In this document: piece after piece, positions 28,649 to 37,060 of the stretch | Layout of the letters: each line of letters opens with the position of its first letter | Numbering within the stretch: the stretch's first letter is position 1 | From: Candidatus Zhuqueibacterota bacterium | GTDB lineage: Bacteria; Zhuqueibacterota; Zhuqueibacteria; Residuimicrobiales; Krinioviventaceae | Assembly (NCBI GenBank): GCA_016928775.1 | Contig: JAFGKD010000133.1 | Coordinates: 21,367 to 85,366, forward strand | Reading direction: 5' to 3' | Length of the DNA: 64,000 nt | Position numbers and translations under genes: made by a program | The notes under the pieces: model-generated | Databases searched by the model: none | What the model saw: only the letters and a program-made list of their open reading frames with translations | What the model was told of the DNA's origin: nothing

Positions 28649-30121
28649 TTACCTCCCGAGAACCGTTTGTACGTATTCTGCTTTTTCGAGAATGACATTC
28701 ACGACCGGATCAAGCGCCACCTCACGAATGCCGGGAGCGACCAACAAACCGCCAACAATACAAATTATTGCCAACGAAATCATGGCGATATTCATGCCCA
28801 GGCCAATTTTTTCCCGGGGCTCGACGTCCACATCCTGCCGCAGTCCGTAACATTGAATTTTCATCACAGCGGCCAGGGTGAGGATGCTGCCCAAAATGGC
28901 CAACAGCGCCAGCACCGGCTGTCCGGCGGCTATCGCAGCGATGATGATAATCAGCTTGCTGAAAAAGCCGTTGAATGGCGGAATGCCGGAAATGGCTAAT
29001 GAGGCGATGATCGAGGTACCCGAGGTGACCGGCAACAATTTGCCAAGTTTACCGAGTTTTTGTAAATCGCGCGTCCCCAAAGCCAACTCGACACTGCCGG
29101 CATCATAAAAGAGCAATGATTTAAAAATGGCGTGATTGAATAGATGAAACACCGCGCCCAAAATACCCAACGGCGTCGCCAGGCCAATTCCCAATAAAAT
29201 ATAGCCGATTTGACTGATGCTGCTGTAGGCCAACAGTCGTTTGAAATCCCATTGAATGATGGCTAAAAAGCCGCTGATCAGAATCGATATTGTGCCAATC
29301 ACAATAAAGATGGTGAGAAAGACGGCGGGCGCATCGAGCACGTTGAAAAAGATGCGCGTGATCGTATAAATGCCGAGCACCTTGATCAGCACGCCCGAGA
29401 GCATGGAGGAAATCGGCGCCGGCGCCGAGCTGTGCGCATCCGGCAGCCAGGCATGGAACGGCATGGCCGCAGCCTTTAAACCGAAACCGGCCAAAAACAG
29501 CCCGCCAACCCATAAAATGATCTGTGGCGACAAATTCGGGACGGTCTGTGCGATCCTCGCCATGGTCAGTGTAGAGGTCGCGCTATACAGGACACCAATA
29601 CCGATCAAAATGAAAATGGACGACACTGAGCCCATCACGGCGTATTTAAAGGCGGCTTCATATTCTTCAGCGCGGCAGCCATAAGCGACCAGGGCAAAGG
29701 CGGCAAACAGGGCAATTTCCATAAAAACGTAAAGATTAAAAATATCGCCGGTGAGGATGACGCCGTTCATCCCCGTGAGCATAAGCATAAAAAGGGCATA
29801 ATATTTAAAATCCTGGCCCAGGTGGCGAATGTACTGGATGGAATAGATAATGGCAGTCAGGGCGACCAGATTGACGATGATCAGCATGTAACCGGAGAGC
29901 GAATCCAGCACCAGGGCAATGCCGAAAGGCATCTTCCAGTTGCCCATTTCGTAGATTATCGTTTCACCGTTCACGTTCAGGAAACTGATCACGGCCAGGA
30001 TCAGCATAGCCGCGCTCGCGACCACAGACAGCACAATGCCCCACACATCCTTTTTGCCAGCAATCAACGTGATCAGAAACGCTGCGATCAGCGGAATAAT
30101 AATAAATAAGGGGAGCATCAT
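28649..30121 (-). CDS. mrpD: MrpD/NuoN/M-type proton-conducting antiporter subunit (MbhH-like)
   Basis: LTGDIFNLYVFMEIALFAAFALVAYG, KAAAMPFHAWLPDAHSSAPAPISSMLSG, LLAYSSISQIGYILLGIGL. Confidence 0.92.
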   Translation of the reverse strand: MMLPLFIIIPLIAAFLITLIAGKKDVWGIVLSVVASAAMLILAVISFLNVNGETIIYEMGNWKMPFGIALVLDSLSGYMLIIVNLVALTAIIYSIQYIRHLGQDFKYYALFMLMLTGMNGVILTGDIFNLYVFMEIALFAAFALVAYGCRAEEYEAAFKYAVMGSVSSIFILIGIGVLYSATSTLTMARIAQTVPNLSPQIILWVGGLFLAGFGLKAAAMPFHAWLPDAHSSAPAPISSMLSGVLIKVLGIYTITRIFFNVLDAPAVFLTIFIVIGTISILISGFLAIIQWDFKRLLAYSSISQIGYILLGIGLATPLGILGAVFHLFNHAIFKSLLFYDAGSVELALGTRDLQKLGKLGKLLPVTSGTSIIASLAISGIPPFNGFFSKLIIIIAAIAAGQPVLALLAILGSILTLAAVMKIQCYGLRQDVDVEPREKIGLGMNIAMISLAIICIVGGLLVAPGIREVALDPVVNVILEKAEYVQTVLGR

Positions 30122-30453
30122 CCTCGTAATCTCCTGATTTTTGCGATGTCAAATGTACCATATTTTTGAAAGAGTCGGACAACCAGAGCGACGAGCAGAG
30201 CGGTTGTTCCGAGTTCAATAACAATGGAGGTCAGGACCAACGCTTGCGGCAATGGATCGACCATGGGGCTGACTTTGCCACCGGTCAGGATCGGGAATGT
30301 TGCGCCGTGTTTGTAGGCAAAAAGGATGAGAAACAGATTCGCCGCATAGCCCATGATGCCGATCGACAGAATGATCTTGATCAAATCCCGTTTGGCGATG
30401 ACACCGTAAACTCCCACCAGGAACAGCGCAAAACATAAAAGATAGACAGTCAT
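30118..30453 (-). CDS. mrpC: Mrp/Mnh antiporter subunit C (NuoK-like, MbhG-like)
   Basis: DLIKIILSIGIMGYAANLFLI...DPLPQALVLTSIVIELGTTALLVALV. Confidence 0.92.
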   Translation of the reverse strand: MTVYLLCFALFLVGVYGVIAKRDLIKIILSIGIMGYAANLFLILFAYKHGATFPILTGGKVSPMVDPLPQALVLTSIVIELGTTALLVALVVRLFQKYGTFDIAKIRRLRG

Positions 30454-30992
30454 GCGGCATCTCCTTTCGACATTTTAATTCCGGCCAACACCCAGACGAC
30501 CAAAAAGAGCGACATCGCGACTTTGAAGCCAATGATGATATTGAGCAGCGGGATGGTGCCGGCGCTCACTACGGCAAATAGTTGGCCTTTGCTGAGAAAA
30601 TTGGCTAAAAAAGAACCGCTGACGAAAAGTCCGAGAATACCAACGATCACGAATAGCAAAGCGCTCAGCGACTCTATATTTTCGAGCAGATGGATATTGA
30701 GCCACTTTTGGGTGAAATCGCGGCCGTACGCCAACAATACGTTGAGCAATGCCAGAGCGATAATCACGCCGCCGCCAAAACCGCCACCGGGTGTCAGATG
30801 ACCGTGCAGGATGATGTAAAAGCCGTACAGGATAATCATCCAGACGGTGATGCGGGTGACTGTCTTGACGATAAGAGTCATCCCTGATTTGCCACTGCTT
30901 GGTTTCGAAGTATCCTTTTTGTCACTGCTTGGTCTCGGAGTATCCTTATAGATATCAGGATCGATTATGACTGTTATTTTAGGTTTACTCAT
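30450..30992 (-). CDS. mrpB: Mrp/Mnh antiporter subunit B (MbhF-like) with low-complexity N-terminal extension
   Basis: LYGFYIILHGHLTPGGGFGGGVIIALALLNVLLAYG is the MnhB signature; probable start MSKPKITVIIDPD. Confidence 0.9.
   Translation of the reverse strand: MSKPKITVIIDPDIYKDTPRPSSDKKDTSKPSSGKSGMTLIVKTVTRITVWMIILYGFYIILHGHLTPGGGFGGGVIIALALLNVLLAYGRDFTQKWLNIHLLENIESLSALLFVIVGILGLFVSGSFLANFLSKGQLFAVVSAGTIPLLNIIIGFKVAMSLFLVVWVLAGIKMSKGDAA
30891..30950 (-). repeat. 30-bp tandem duplication (two units, 25/30 identical) within the mrpB-like 5' coding region
   Basis: GCCACTGCTTGGTTTCGAAGTATCCTTTTT / GTCACTGCTTGGTCTCGGAGTATCCTTATA; encodes DTPRPSSDKK-DTSKPSSGKS. Confidence 0.85.
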
Positions 30993-31536
30993 GGTCGCCT
31001 CCTGCGGTTTTGTGTGTGGCGGTCGAGCGCAAGATGGCAAAGGCGCCAAGGATGGCGGTGAACAATACCGTTACTTCGCCAAGGGTATCGTAGGCGCGAT
31101 AGTCCAAAATCACTGAAGCGACCAGATTGGCTGCGCCGGTTTCCGCTGCGCCGGCATCGAGGTAGTGCTGAGATACCTGCATCAACGGCTCACCAAATGG
31201 CGGCAGCAGGCGAAACACCGGGATGCTCAGGAAAAATATCGCCGCCGCGGCGACAATGCCAACGCCGGTCATCACTTTGTTTGTTGAGGAGGATTCGAGC
31301 TGATGATTTTCCTTGCCGATAAAAGCGCGCACCAGGATAATCAATGCAAAAATCTCGAACAGAAATTGTACAATCGCCAAATCCGGCGCCTGCAGAAACA
31401 GAAACGACATGGATACGCCGAGGCCGACAATACCGATGGCAATGATCGACGATAAAATATCCTTCAACTCCAGCGCCACAATGGAGCCGAGGATCATGAA
31501 TCCGAGAGTAAATGTGAGCCAGGTTTCGACAGGCAT
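30985..31536 (-). CDS. MbhD/MbhE-like subunit (MrpA C-terminal-domain-like)
   Basis: LSSIIAIGIVGLGVSMSFLFLQAPDLAIVQFLFEIFALIILVRAF...SVILDYRAYDTLGEVTVLFTAILGAFAIL. Confidence 0.85.
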   Translation of the reverse strand: MPVETWLTFTLGFMILGSIVALELKDILSSIIAIGIVGLGVSMSFLFLQAPDLAIVQFLFEIFALIILVRAFIGKENHQLESSSTNKVMTGVGIVAAAAIFFLSIPVFRLLPPFGEPLMQVSQHYLDAGAAETGAANLVASVILDYRAYDTLGEVTVLFTAILGAFAILRSTATHKTAGGDHE

Positions 31537-31563
31537 GTTGGACTCCGTGAAAAATGAACTTGA

Positions 31564-31620
31564 TACGAGTTTAGCGATACGGGATACGCGATACGCGATT
31601 CTCGCGTCCCGTATCTCGTA
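31564..31620. repeat. intergenic interrupted inverted repeat built on a GATACGxGATACG motif
   Basis: TACGAG (31564-31569)/CTCGTA (31615-31620); GATACGGGA (31576-31584)/TCCCGTATC (31607-31615); lies between 30985-31536 and 31635-33476. Confidence 0.75.
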
Positions 31621-31634
31621 TACCGTTTCGCTAT

Positions 31635-33476
31635 TTAAAGAACAATCAAAAACACAACCACACCGATTACAATAAAAAGCACATACAACTGCAACAACCC
31701 GGGATGCGCTTTTTGAAAGAGCCGCGACAGGGCGAGCGATGATTTTTCGCCGACGGCGTAGGCATCAAAGGCTTGTTTGTCCGCCGCATCGTAAACACCT
31801 TTGAGGCCACGCATGTTGCGAATTTCATTATAAAATGCCGTACCGACGATGCGGAACTTTTCCAGCGGTGCCATGCCGCCGAGATAGATTTCGTCCGGAC
31901 GCACATTTTTGGTGATCACATAAATGATCATGCCAAGGGCAAAGATGATCAGGAAAAGCGCTAACAGCAGAATGGGCTGATAAAGTCCGCTGAACGCCGG
32001 CAATTCGAGTCCTGCGTTTGCCATCGCCGGGTAGATGAAGATTTTGAGCGGCACAGCTACTGCAGCGAGACCAAAAATCAAACAGAGAACCGCGAGCGCA
32101 CCAGTGGCGATCCACTGATTGGCTGATGTTTCTTTGATATCTTTAAGCTTTTCCGGTCTTTTGCCCAAATAAATGGCGTGCAGGAATTTCATAAAACTGG
32201 CCAGGGTCAGGGCACTGCCAAATATGGCCAAAATCAGACAGACGAGTATCCAGAGTTGATAGCCGGGCGCCGCGGTTTTCGCCGTTTCGAGCACACCCTG
32301 GTAAATCATCCATTTGGAGAAAAAGCCGTTGAATGGTGGAATGCCAGAAATCGACAGAGCGCCGACGAGCGCCATTATAAAGGTGATCGGCATGTTGCGC
32401 GCCAGGCCACCGAGATCGTCCAGCTCATTGGTGCCAGTTTGTTTTTCCACCGAACCAAGAGTCAGAAAGAGATTCGATTTGTAGATAGTGTTGTTGATCA
32501 TATGAAACAAACCACCGGCAAAGGCAACGGGATTGCCGCTGCCAATACCCAGTATCATATAGCCCACCTGACTAACGGCGTGGTAGCCCAGCAGTCGCCG
32601 ACCGTTGTGCTGATTCATCGCCATCATCACAGCGGTGATGACGGTGATCGCGCCGAGAGTCATCAATATTAAATTGAGGATAAAGCTGATCGTGAACCAT
32701 GTCGTCACAATGCGCGCCAGCAGATAAATGCCTAACAGTTTGTCCAATGAAGCGGGGAGGAGGGCTGCGCTCTCAACCTGGGCATCACGACTGAAATCCG
32801 GTAGCCAGGTGTGCAGCGGAAACCCACCCGCTTTGGCGAAAGCGGCGCTCAACACCAGGAAAAACGCCAGCCAGGACAAGCCGTCCGTGACCGGTGTGTT
32901 CAGGGCACTGAGTGCCCAGGACGCTTGTCCCTGCAACACCCACATGAGAGCCAGGCCCATGACTAACAGCGCATCGGTTCCACCCATGATCAAGATGGTT
33001 TTGACGGCAGTGGCCGGCGATTCTTTGGTGCGGCCCAATAACGCGAACAGAAACAGCGTCATACCCGAGAGTCCCCAGAATACCACAAAGCTAATAGCGT
33101 GGTCGCTGAGAATCACACCGTTGCAGGCTGCTATGGTTAGCGGAAACAGGGCGTAAAATGATTTTTGTGCGTCGGCTTGTACGCCTTTGAGCGAATAAAT
33201 AAGAATGATGACTGCTAAAATCTGAATGAAGAATAATGTGAACAGGGACATCTGATCGACGCTAAAAATCTCTTGCCCCCAAATTGTGATGGCTCCAAAA
33301 TCACCGCGCAACAGCTCGGCGCTTTTTGAAATAAAGAACACGTCAATCATGGAATAGAGTAAAAAGAGGCTGCTCAACAGATTTAATAGCTTCCGCAATA
33401 GAACGGGCAGAAATAGATTGACCAGCGCAACAATGGCCGGAACGGCAACAAAGAGCAGGATAAATGGACTATTCAT
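31635..33476 (-). CDS. second NuoL/M/MrpA-D-type proton-conducting antiporter subunit
   Basis: LSDHAISFVVFWGLSGMTLFLFALLG, KAGGFPLHTWLPDFSRDAQVESAALLPASLDKLLGIYLLARI, LLGYHAVSQVGYMILGIGSGNPVAFAGGLFHMINNTIYKSNLFL. Confidence 0.9.
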   Translation of the reverse strand: MNSPFILLFVAVPAIVALVNLFLPVLLRKLLNLLSSLFLLYSMIDVFFISKSAELLRGDFGAITIWGQEIFSVDQMSLFTLFFIQILAVIILIYSLKGVQADAQKSFYALFPLTIAACNGVILSDHAISFVVFWGLSGMTLFLFALLGRTKESPATAVKTILIMGGTDALLVMGLALMWVLQGQASWALSALNTPVTDGLSWLAFFLVLSAAFAKAGGFPLHTWLPDFSRDAQVESAALLPASLDKLLGIYLLARIVTTWFTISFILNLILMTLGAITVITAVMMAMNQHNGRRLLGYHAVSQVGYMILGIGSGNPVAFAGGLFHMINNTIYKSNLFLTLGSVEKQTGTNELDDLGGLARNMPITFIMALVGALSISGIPPFNGFFSKWMIYQGVLETAKTAAPGYQLWILVCLILAIFGSALTLASFMKFLHAIYLGKRPEKLKDIKETSANQWIATGALAVLCLIFGLAAVAVPLKIFIYPAMANAGLELPAFSGLYQPILLLALFLIIFALGMIIYVITKNVRPDEIYLGGMAPLEKFRIVGTAFYNEIRNMRGLKGVYDAADKQAFDAYAVGEKSSLALSRLFQKAHPGLLQLYVLFIVIGVVVFLIVL

Positions 33477-34656
33477 GGATTTTACTCCTGATCTGTTGAG
33501 TTTTTTCGCGGGATAATTTCAGCAAATCGATTTGAAACGGATCGCGATTGATATCGACCACCTTGAGCGATCTTTCTGTACAGCAGTAACATGGATCAAC
33601 CGACGCCAGGGTGATCAATGCATCTGCCAAGGGAATGCCTTTGCAGGACGCGACGTACGTCGGGATGTTGTTGAAACTGGGCGCCCGCACCTTGTGACGA
33701 ATCGGTCGATTTGTGCCGTCTGTTTTGATAAAATGAAACACCTCGCCGCGCGGCGCTTCGTAGCGGCCTAAACCTTCGCCGGCGGAAATGTGTTTGACGT
33801 TGTTGAGAATCGGGCCTTTGACGGTCGCTAATTTTTCCAGACACTGGCGACAGATTTTTGTCGATTCAATTATCTCCAATGCCCGCACAACAAATTTATC
33901 GTAAACATCGCCGTTCGGCAAGACGGGCACGTCAAATTTTACCCAGCCATAGGCGTCATTGGGTTCATCCTGGCGGACATCCGTGTTCACGCCCGAGGCG
34001 CGCGCCGTCGGTCCCACCGCACACAACTCAACCGCATCCTTGTGGGTCAAGACGCCGACACCTTTGAGGCGCGATCTGAGCACCGGATCATCTTTGGCGA
34101 CCTTGATGATCATATTCATCTTGTCATCGACCATATCGAGGATCTTCATCATCTCGGGAATGCGAGCGGGATCGACATCTTTAGCCACCCCGCCGATGCG
34201 CATCATGCCGTAGTGGTTACGATTACCGGAGATGATTTCGAACATCTGTAAAATAGGTTCGCGATATTTCCACGCCCACATCCAGACGGTGTCGTAACCG
34301 ATGAAATGGCCGGCCAGACCGAACCAGAGCAAATGACTGTGAATGCGTTCCAGCTCACCGACAAGCGAACGAATATAGGCCGCGCGCTCGGGGATTTCGA
34401 TGTTATCCACATCTTCAAACGCATGCACGCAGGCGATCGGGTGTGACGTGGAACAAATGCCGCAGATGCGCTCAACCAGGTAGATAGACTGGGTGAAGCT
34501 TTTCTGTTCGGAGATGAATTCGTGTCCACGATGCATCCAGCCAATATCCATATCAATATCAACGACCGTTTCACCATCAACGACAATGTTAAAGTACTCA
34601 GCTTCCTCCAGCAGCGGATGGAACGGACCGACGGGAATATTGTTGACCATACTCAT
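33469..34656 (-). CDS. mbhL: group-4 membrane-bound [NiFe]-hydrogenase large subunit (MbhL/HycE-like)
   Basis: N-terminal CxxC RICGICSTSHPIA and C-terminal CxxC DPCYCCTER followed by a ~33-aa extension; NuoD-like core (ERIHSHLLWFGLAGH). Confidence 0.9.
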   Translation of the reverse strand: MSMVNNIPVGPFHPLLEEAEYFNIVVDGETVVDIDMDIGWMHRGHEFISEQKSFTQSIYLVERICGICSTSHPIACVHAFEDVDNIEIPERAAYIRSLVGELERIHSHLLWFGLAGHFIGYDTVWMWAWKYREPILQMFEIISGNRNHYGMMRIGGVAKDVDPARIPEMMKILDMVDDKMNMIIKVAKDDPVLRSRLKGVGVLTHKDAVELCAVGPTARASGVNTDVRQDEPNDAYGWVKFDVPVLPNGDVYDKFVVRALEIIESTKICRQCLEKLATVKGPILNNVKHISAGEGLGRYEAPRGEVFHFIKTDGTNRPIRHKVRAPSFNNIPTYVASCKGIPLADALITLASVDPCYCCTERSLKVVDINRDPFQIDLLKLSREKTQQIRSKIHE

Positions 34657-35081
34657 GATATCCTCCTCAAGCGTAGCGGCAGCTTTTCAACAGTGGGATT
34701 ATTGCGCGTCAGCAGCGGTTCCTTTCTCGGATGTCCATCAAAATCGATTCCAAACATTTCAGCCATTTCCCGCTCGATCCATTCCGCACCGCGGACAATC
34801 GGGGTGATTGATTTCATCTGCGGCTTTTTTTTGTCTTTCATAATAATTCGCGGACAATAGTAGGTGCCGGTTGCGTCGTGAGAAAAATGGTACAGCACCT
34901 CGATACCACCGTAAAGCTCGGTGGCCGTGGCTGTGCTCAACCGGCAGCCCATGGTATTAAAAATATAGTTGACGACATCGTGCAGATCTTCATTTTTTAC
35001 TTCAAAATAATAGCGCAACTTTTTTTCGATCGTCTTGCCGATCTTGTCACCCATAGCGGCAAAAAATTCATTCTCAGGCAT
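34653..35081 (-). CDS. mbhK: NuoC-like 30-kDa subunit (MbhK-like)
   Basis: ELYGGIEVLYHFSHDATGTYYCPRIIM...ITPIVRGAEWIEREMAEMFGIDFDGHPRKEPLL. Confidence 0.88.
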   Translation of the reverse strand: MPENEFFAAMGDKIGKTIEKKLRYYFEVKNEDLHDVVNYIFNTMGCRLSTATATELYGGIEVLYHFSHDATGTYYCPRIIMKDKKKPQMKSITPIVRGAEWIEREMAEMFGIDFDGHPRKEPLLTRNNPTVEKLPLRLRRIS

Positions 35082-35493
35082 TCAACACCTCCACCAGTTT
35101 GACAATGCCCGCAATCATGTTTTCCGGTTTGGGCGGACATCCGGGGATGTAGAGATTAATCGGGATGATATCTTTGATATTTTTTGATATGTTATAGCTA
35201 TCCTTGAAACAACAGCCCGAAGCCGGACATGTGCCAATACCAACGACAAAACAGGGTTTGGGGGCTTGCTGATAAATCTGCTGCACGCGCGGCCCCACTT
35301 TTTGGTTGAATATGCCTGATACCAGTAACACGTCGGCGTGCCGTATAGAGCCTACCAGTTTAATACCAAACCGCTCGAGATCGTAGCGTGGCGTCAGCAA
35401 GTCTAAAATCTCGATATCGCAGTTGTTGCATGGCGACGCACTGACGTGGAATACCCAAATTGATTTGGCAAGACGTTTATTGTACCATCCCAT
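35074..35493 (-). CDS. mbhJ: NuoB-like hydrogenase small subunit (MbhJ-like)
   Basis: VSASPCNNCDIEILDLLTPRYDLERFG...VVGIGTCPASGCCF...IPGCPPKPE; start at internal MGWYNKR because the upstream extension reads into the 35525-35612 palindrome. Confidence 0.9.
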   Translation of the reverse strand: MGWYNKRLAKSIWVFHVSASPCNNCDIEILDLLTPRYDLERFGIKLVGSIRHADVLLVSGIFNQKVGPRVQQIYQQAPKPCFVVGIGTCPASGCCFKDSYNISKNIKDIIPINLYIPGCPPKPENMIAGIVKLVEVLNA

Positions 35494-35524
35494 TTTATTC
35501 TCCAAGTTCTGAATTGTAAAACGG

Positions 35525-35612
35525 CTCACGCAAAGGCGCGCAGACGCAAAGGGCACGCAAAGAAAAACTATTTTCTTTGCGATTTCTCTGCGGCTTGGCG
35601 TCTTTGCGTGAG
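35525..35612. repeat. long nested intergenic palindrome (CTCACGCAAAG...CTTTGCGTGAG)
   Basis: Outer arms CTCACGCAAAG (35525-35535)/CTTTGCGTGAG (35602-35612), inner arms CGCAAAGAAAA (35556-35566)/TTTTCTTTGCG (35571-35581); both 11 bp, perfect. Confidence 0.88.
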
Positions 35613-35636
35613 ATATTGTATTTGATCACTTTCAAC

Positions 35637-36563
35637 TTATGCTCCCAACACAGCAAGAATGAGTGCGATTAGAGCCAATGGTGTCGCATATTTCCAGAAA
35701 AAGTTCAAAGCCGTATCAATTCTAACGCGCGGGTTGGTGTTTTTAATGATGATCATCACCACCACAATCAACAAATATTTTAAAATCGCCCACAAGATAC
35801 CGAGTCCGCTTAAATTAAATCCGCCCCAGAAGAGCAGAATCAACAGGAATGGAAAAGTCACCCACATCATCAAATGGCTCAATTTCCAAAAGGCCAGCGG
35901 CGGACCGCTGTACTCCATGAACGGACCGTCGACGATTTCGGTCTCGGCTTCAGGGATGTCGAACGGTGTCAGGGTCATTTTTGCCTGGATGCACAGGATG
36001 CCGACGATAAAAGCGATGATGCCGGAGGCGGAACCGATGAAAAGGCCGTCCTGCTGAGCGGCCAAAATGCCGTCGAGACTCAGGACATAACCGGATTTGA
36101 CGATAGGCACCAGCAGCACCAGAATAAAGGCTAGCTCGTCGGCCAGGAGCAGTTTAATTTCTCGTCCGGCGCCGATGCTGGAATAGACGTTGCCGGTGCA
36201 GGCGCCGCCGAGGATGACCATCACCGAATACAGCATGAGCAGATACATCACCACGATGACATCGCCGCCAAAGCTGACGCCAAAAAACATGGCCGTGCCA
36301 ATCATGGCGGAGACGAGCACGATCATCGAAAACGCGATAAAGGGTGCCGAAATAAATAAAGAGGCAACCGCTTCTTTGGTAATGATCGTCTCTTTGCCTA
36401 GCAGCTTGAAAAAGTCATTAAAATTTTGCAGAAAGGGGGGGCCGACGCGAAACTGAAATCGCGCTGATACCTTGCGATCGACACAGCCCACAACGAGGCC
36501 CAGCGTGCCGGTGAACAGCAGTCCCGGAAAAACCAACAGATAAAACAGATATTCAGGTCTCAT
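35637..36563 (-). CDS. mbhM: NuoH-like membrane-anchor subunit (MbhM/HycD-like)
   Basis: VGCVDRKVSARFQFRVGPPFLQNFNDFFKLLGKE...ITLTPFDIPEAETEIVDGPFMEYSGPPLAFWKL-type motifs. Confidence 0.92.
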   Translation of the reverse strand: MRPEYLFYLLVFPGLLFTGTLGLVVGCVDRKVSARFQFRVGPPFLQNFNDFFKLLGKETIITKEAVASLFISAPFIAFSMIVLVSAMIGTAMFFGVSFGGDVIVVMYLLMLYSVMVILGGACTGNVYSSIGAGREIKLLLADELAFILVLLVPIVKSGYVLSLDGILAAQQDGLFIGSASGIIAFIVGILCIQAKMTLTPFDIPEAETEIVDGPFMEYSGPPLAFWKLSHLMMWVTFPFLLILLFWGGFNLSGLGILWAILKYLLIVVVMIIIKNTNPRVRIDTALNFFWKYATPLALIALILAVLGA

Positions 36564-37060
36564 CGCTTGCCCTCCTTTTGCAGCCAGCTCGGGCTCTTGA
36601 CCGCCAGATGCTCGCCGGCGTAAAAGATAAACTCTTCCGGCTTTTCATCGATTTCGACCATTTGAAACGTGCCGGACGGCGCGGTTTTGACGCACAACGG
36701 TGTATAGTCCGGATCCTCTTTGAGCTGGTTCAGACAAAAGTCGCATTTGGTCGTGACATAGTTTATGACTTCCGGGAAAATAGTGCCAAAGGGACAGGCC
36801 AGAATGCAGCTTTTGCAGCCGACGCAGCGCATGTTATAGCGTTTGATGGTGCCGCTCTCCTGGCGCTCCAAGGCCTCTTTGGGACAGGCGGCCACGCAAA
36901 AGGCGTCTTTACATTGGCGACAATAGGAGGCGAATTCGGCCACCTCAAGCAAATCAAAAAAGCCGGCATTTTTGCGGTGATACAGATATTCGCACTGGAT
37001 ATCCTTGACCTTGCCGTTTTCCGCCATCAGCGCCGGTATATCGATGAGCAATCGTTTCAT
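36560..37060 (-). CDS. HycB/HydN-like polyferredoxin electron-transfer subunit
   Basis: CRQCKDAFCVAACP, CVGCKSCILACPFGTIFPE, KCDFCLNQLKEDPDYTPLCV; start MKRLLIDIP overlaps upstream stop by 4 nt. Confidence 0.85.
   Translation of the reverse strand: MKRLLIDIPALMAENGKVKDIQCEYLYHRKNAGFFDLLEVAEFASYCRQCKDAFCVAACPKEALERQESGTIKRYNMRCVGCKSCILACPFGTIFPEVINYVTTKCDFCLNQLKEDPDYTPLCVKTAPSGTFQMVEIDEKPEEFIFYAGEHLAVKSPSWLQKEGKR

Noticed and set aside
29121-33156. Multiple alternative-frame ORFs within the Mrp/hydrogenase genes
   Set aside because: Each overlaps a confidently assigned subunit and has the composition of a frame shadow.
25625-36563. Interpretation as respiratory complex I (Nuo)
   Set aside because: No NuoE/F/G, both NiFe CxxC motifs present in the NuoD-like protein, MrpB/C/E/F/G-type subunits and a hydrogenase maturation protease present.
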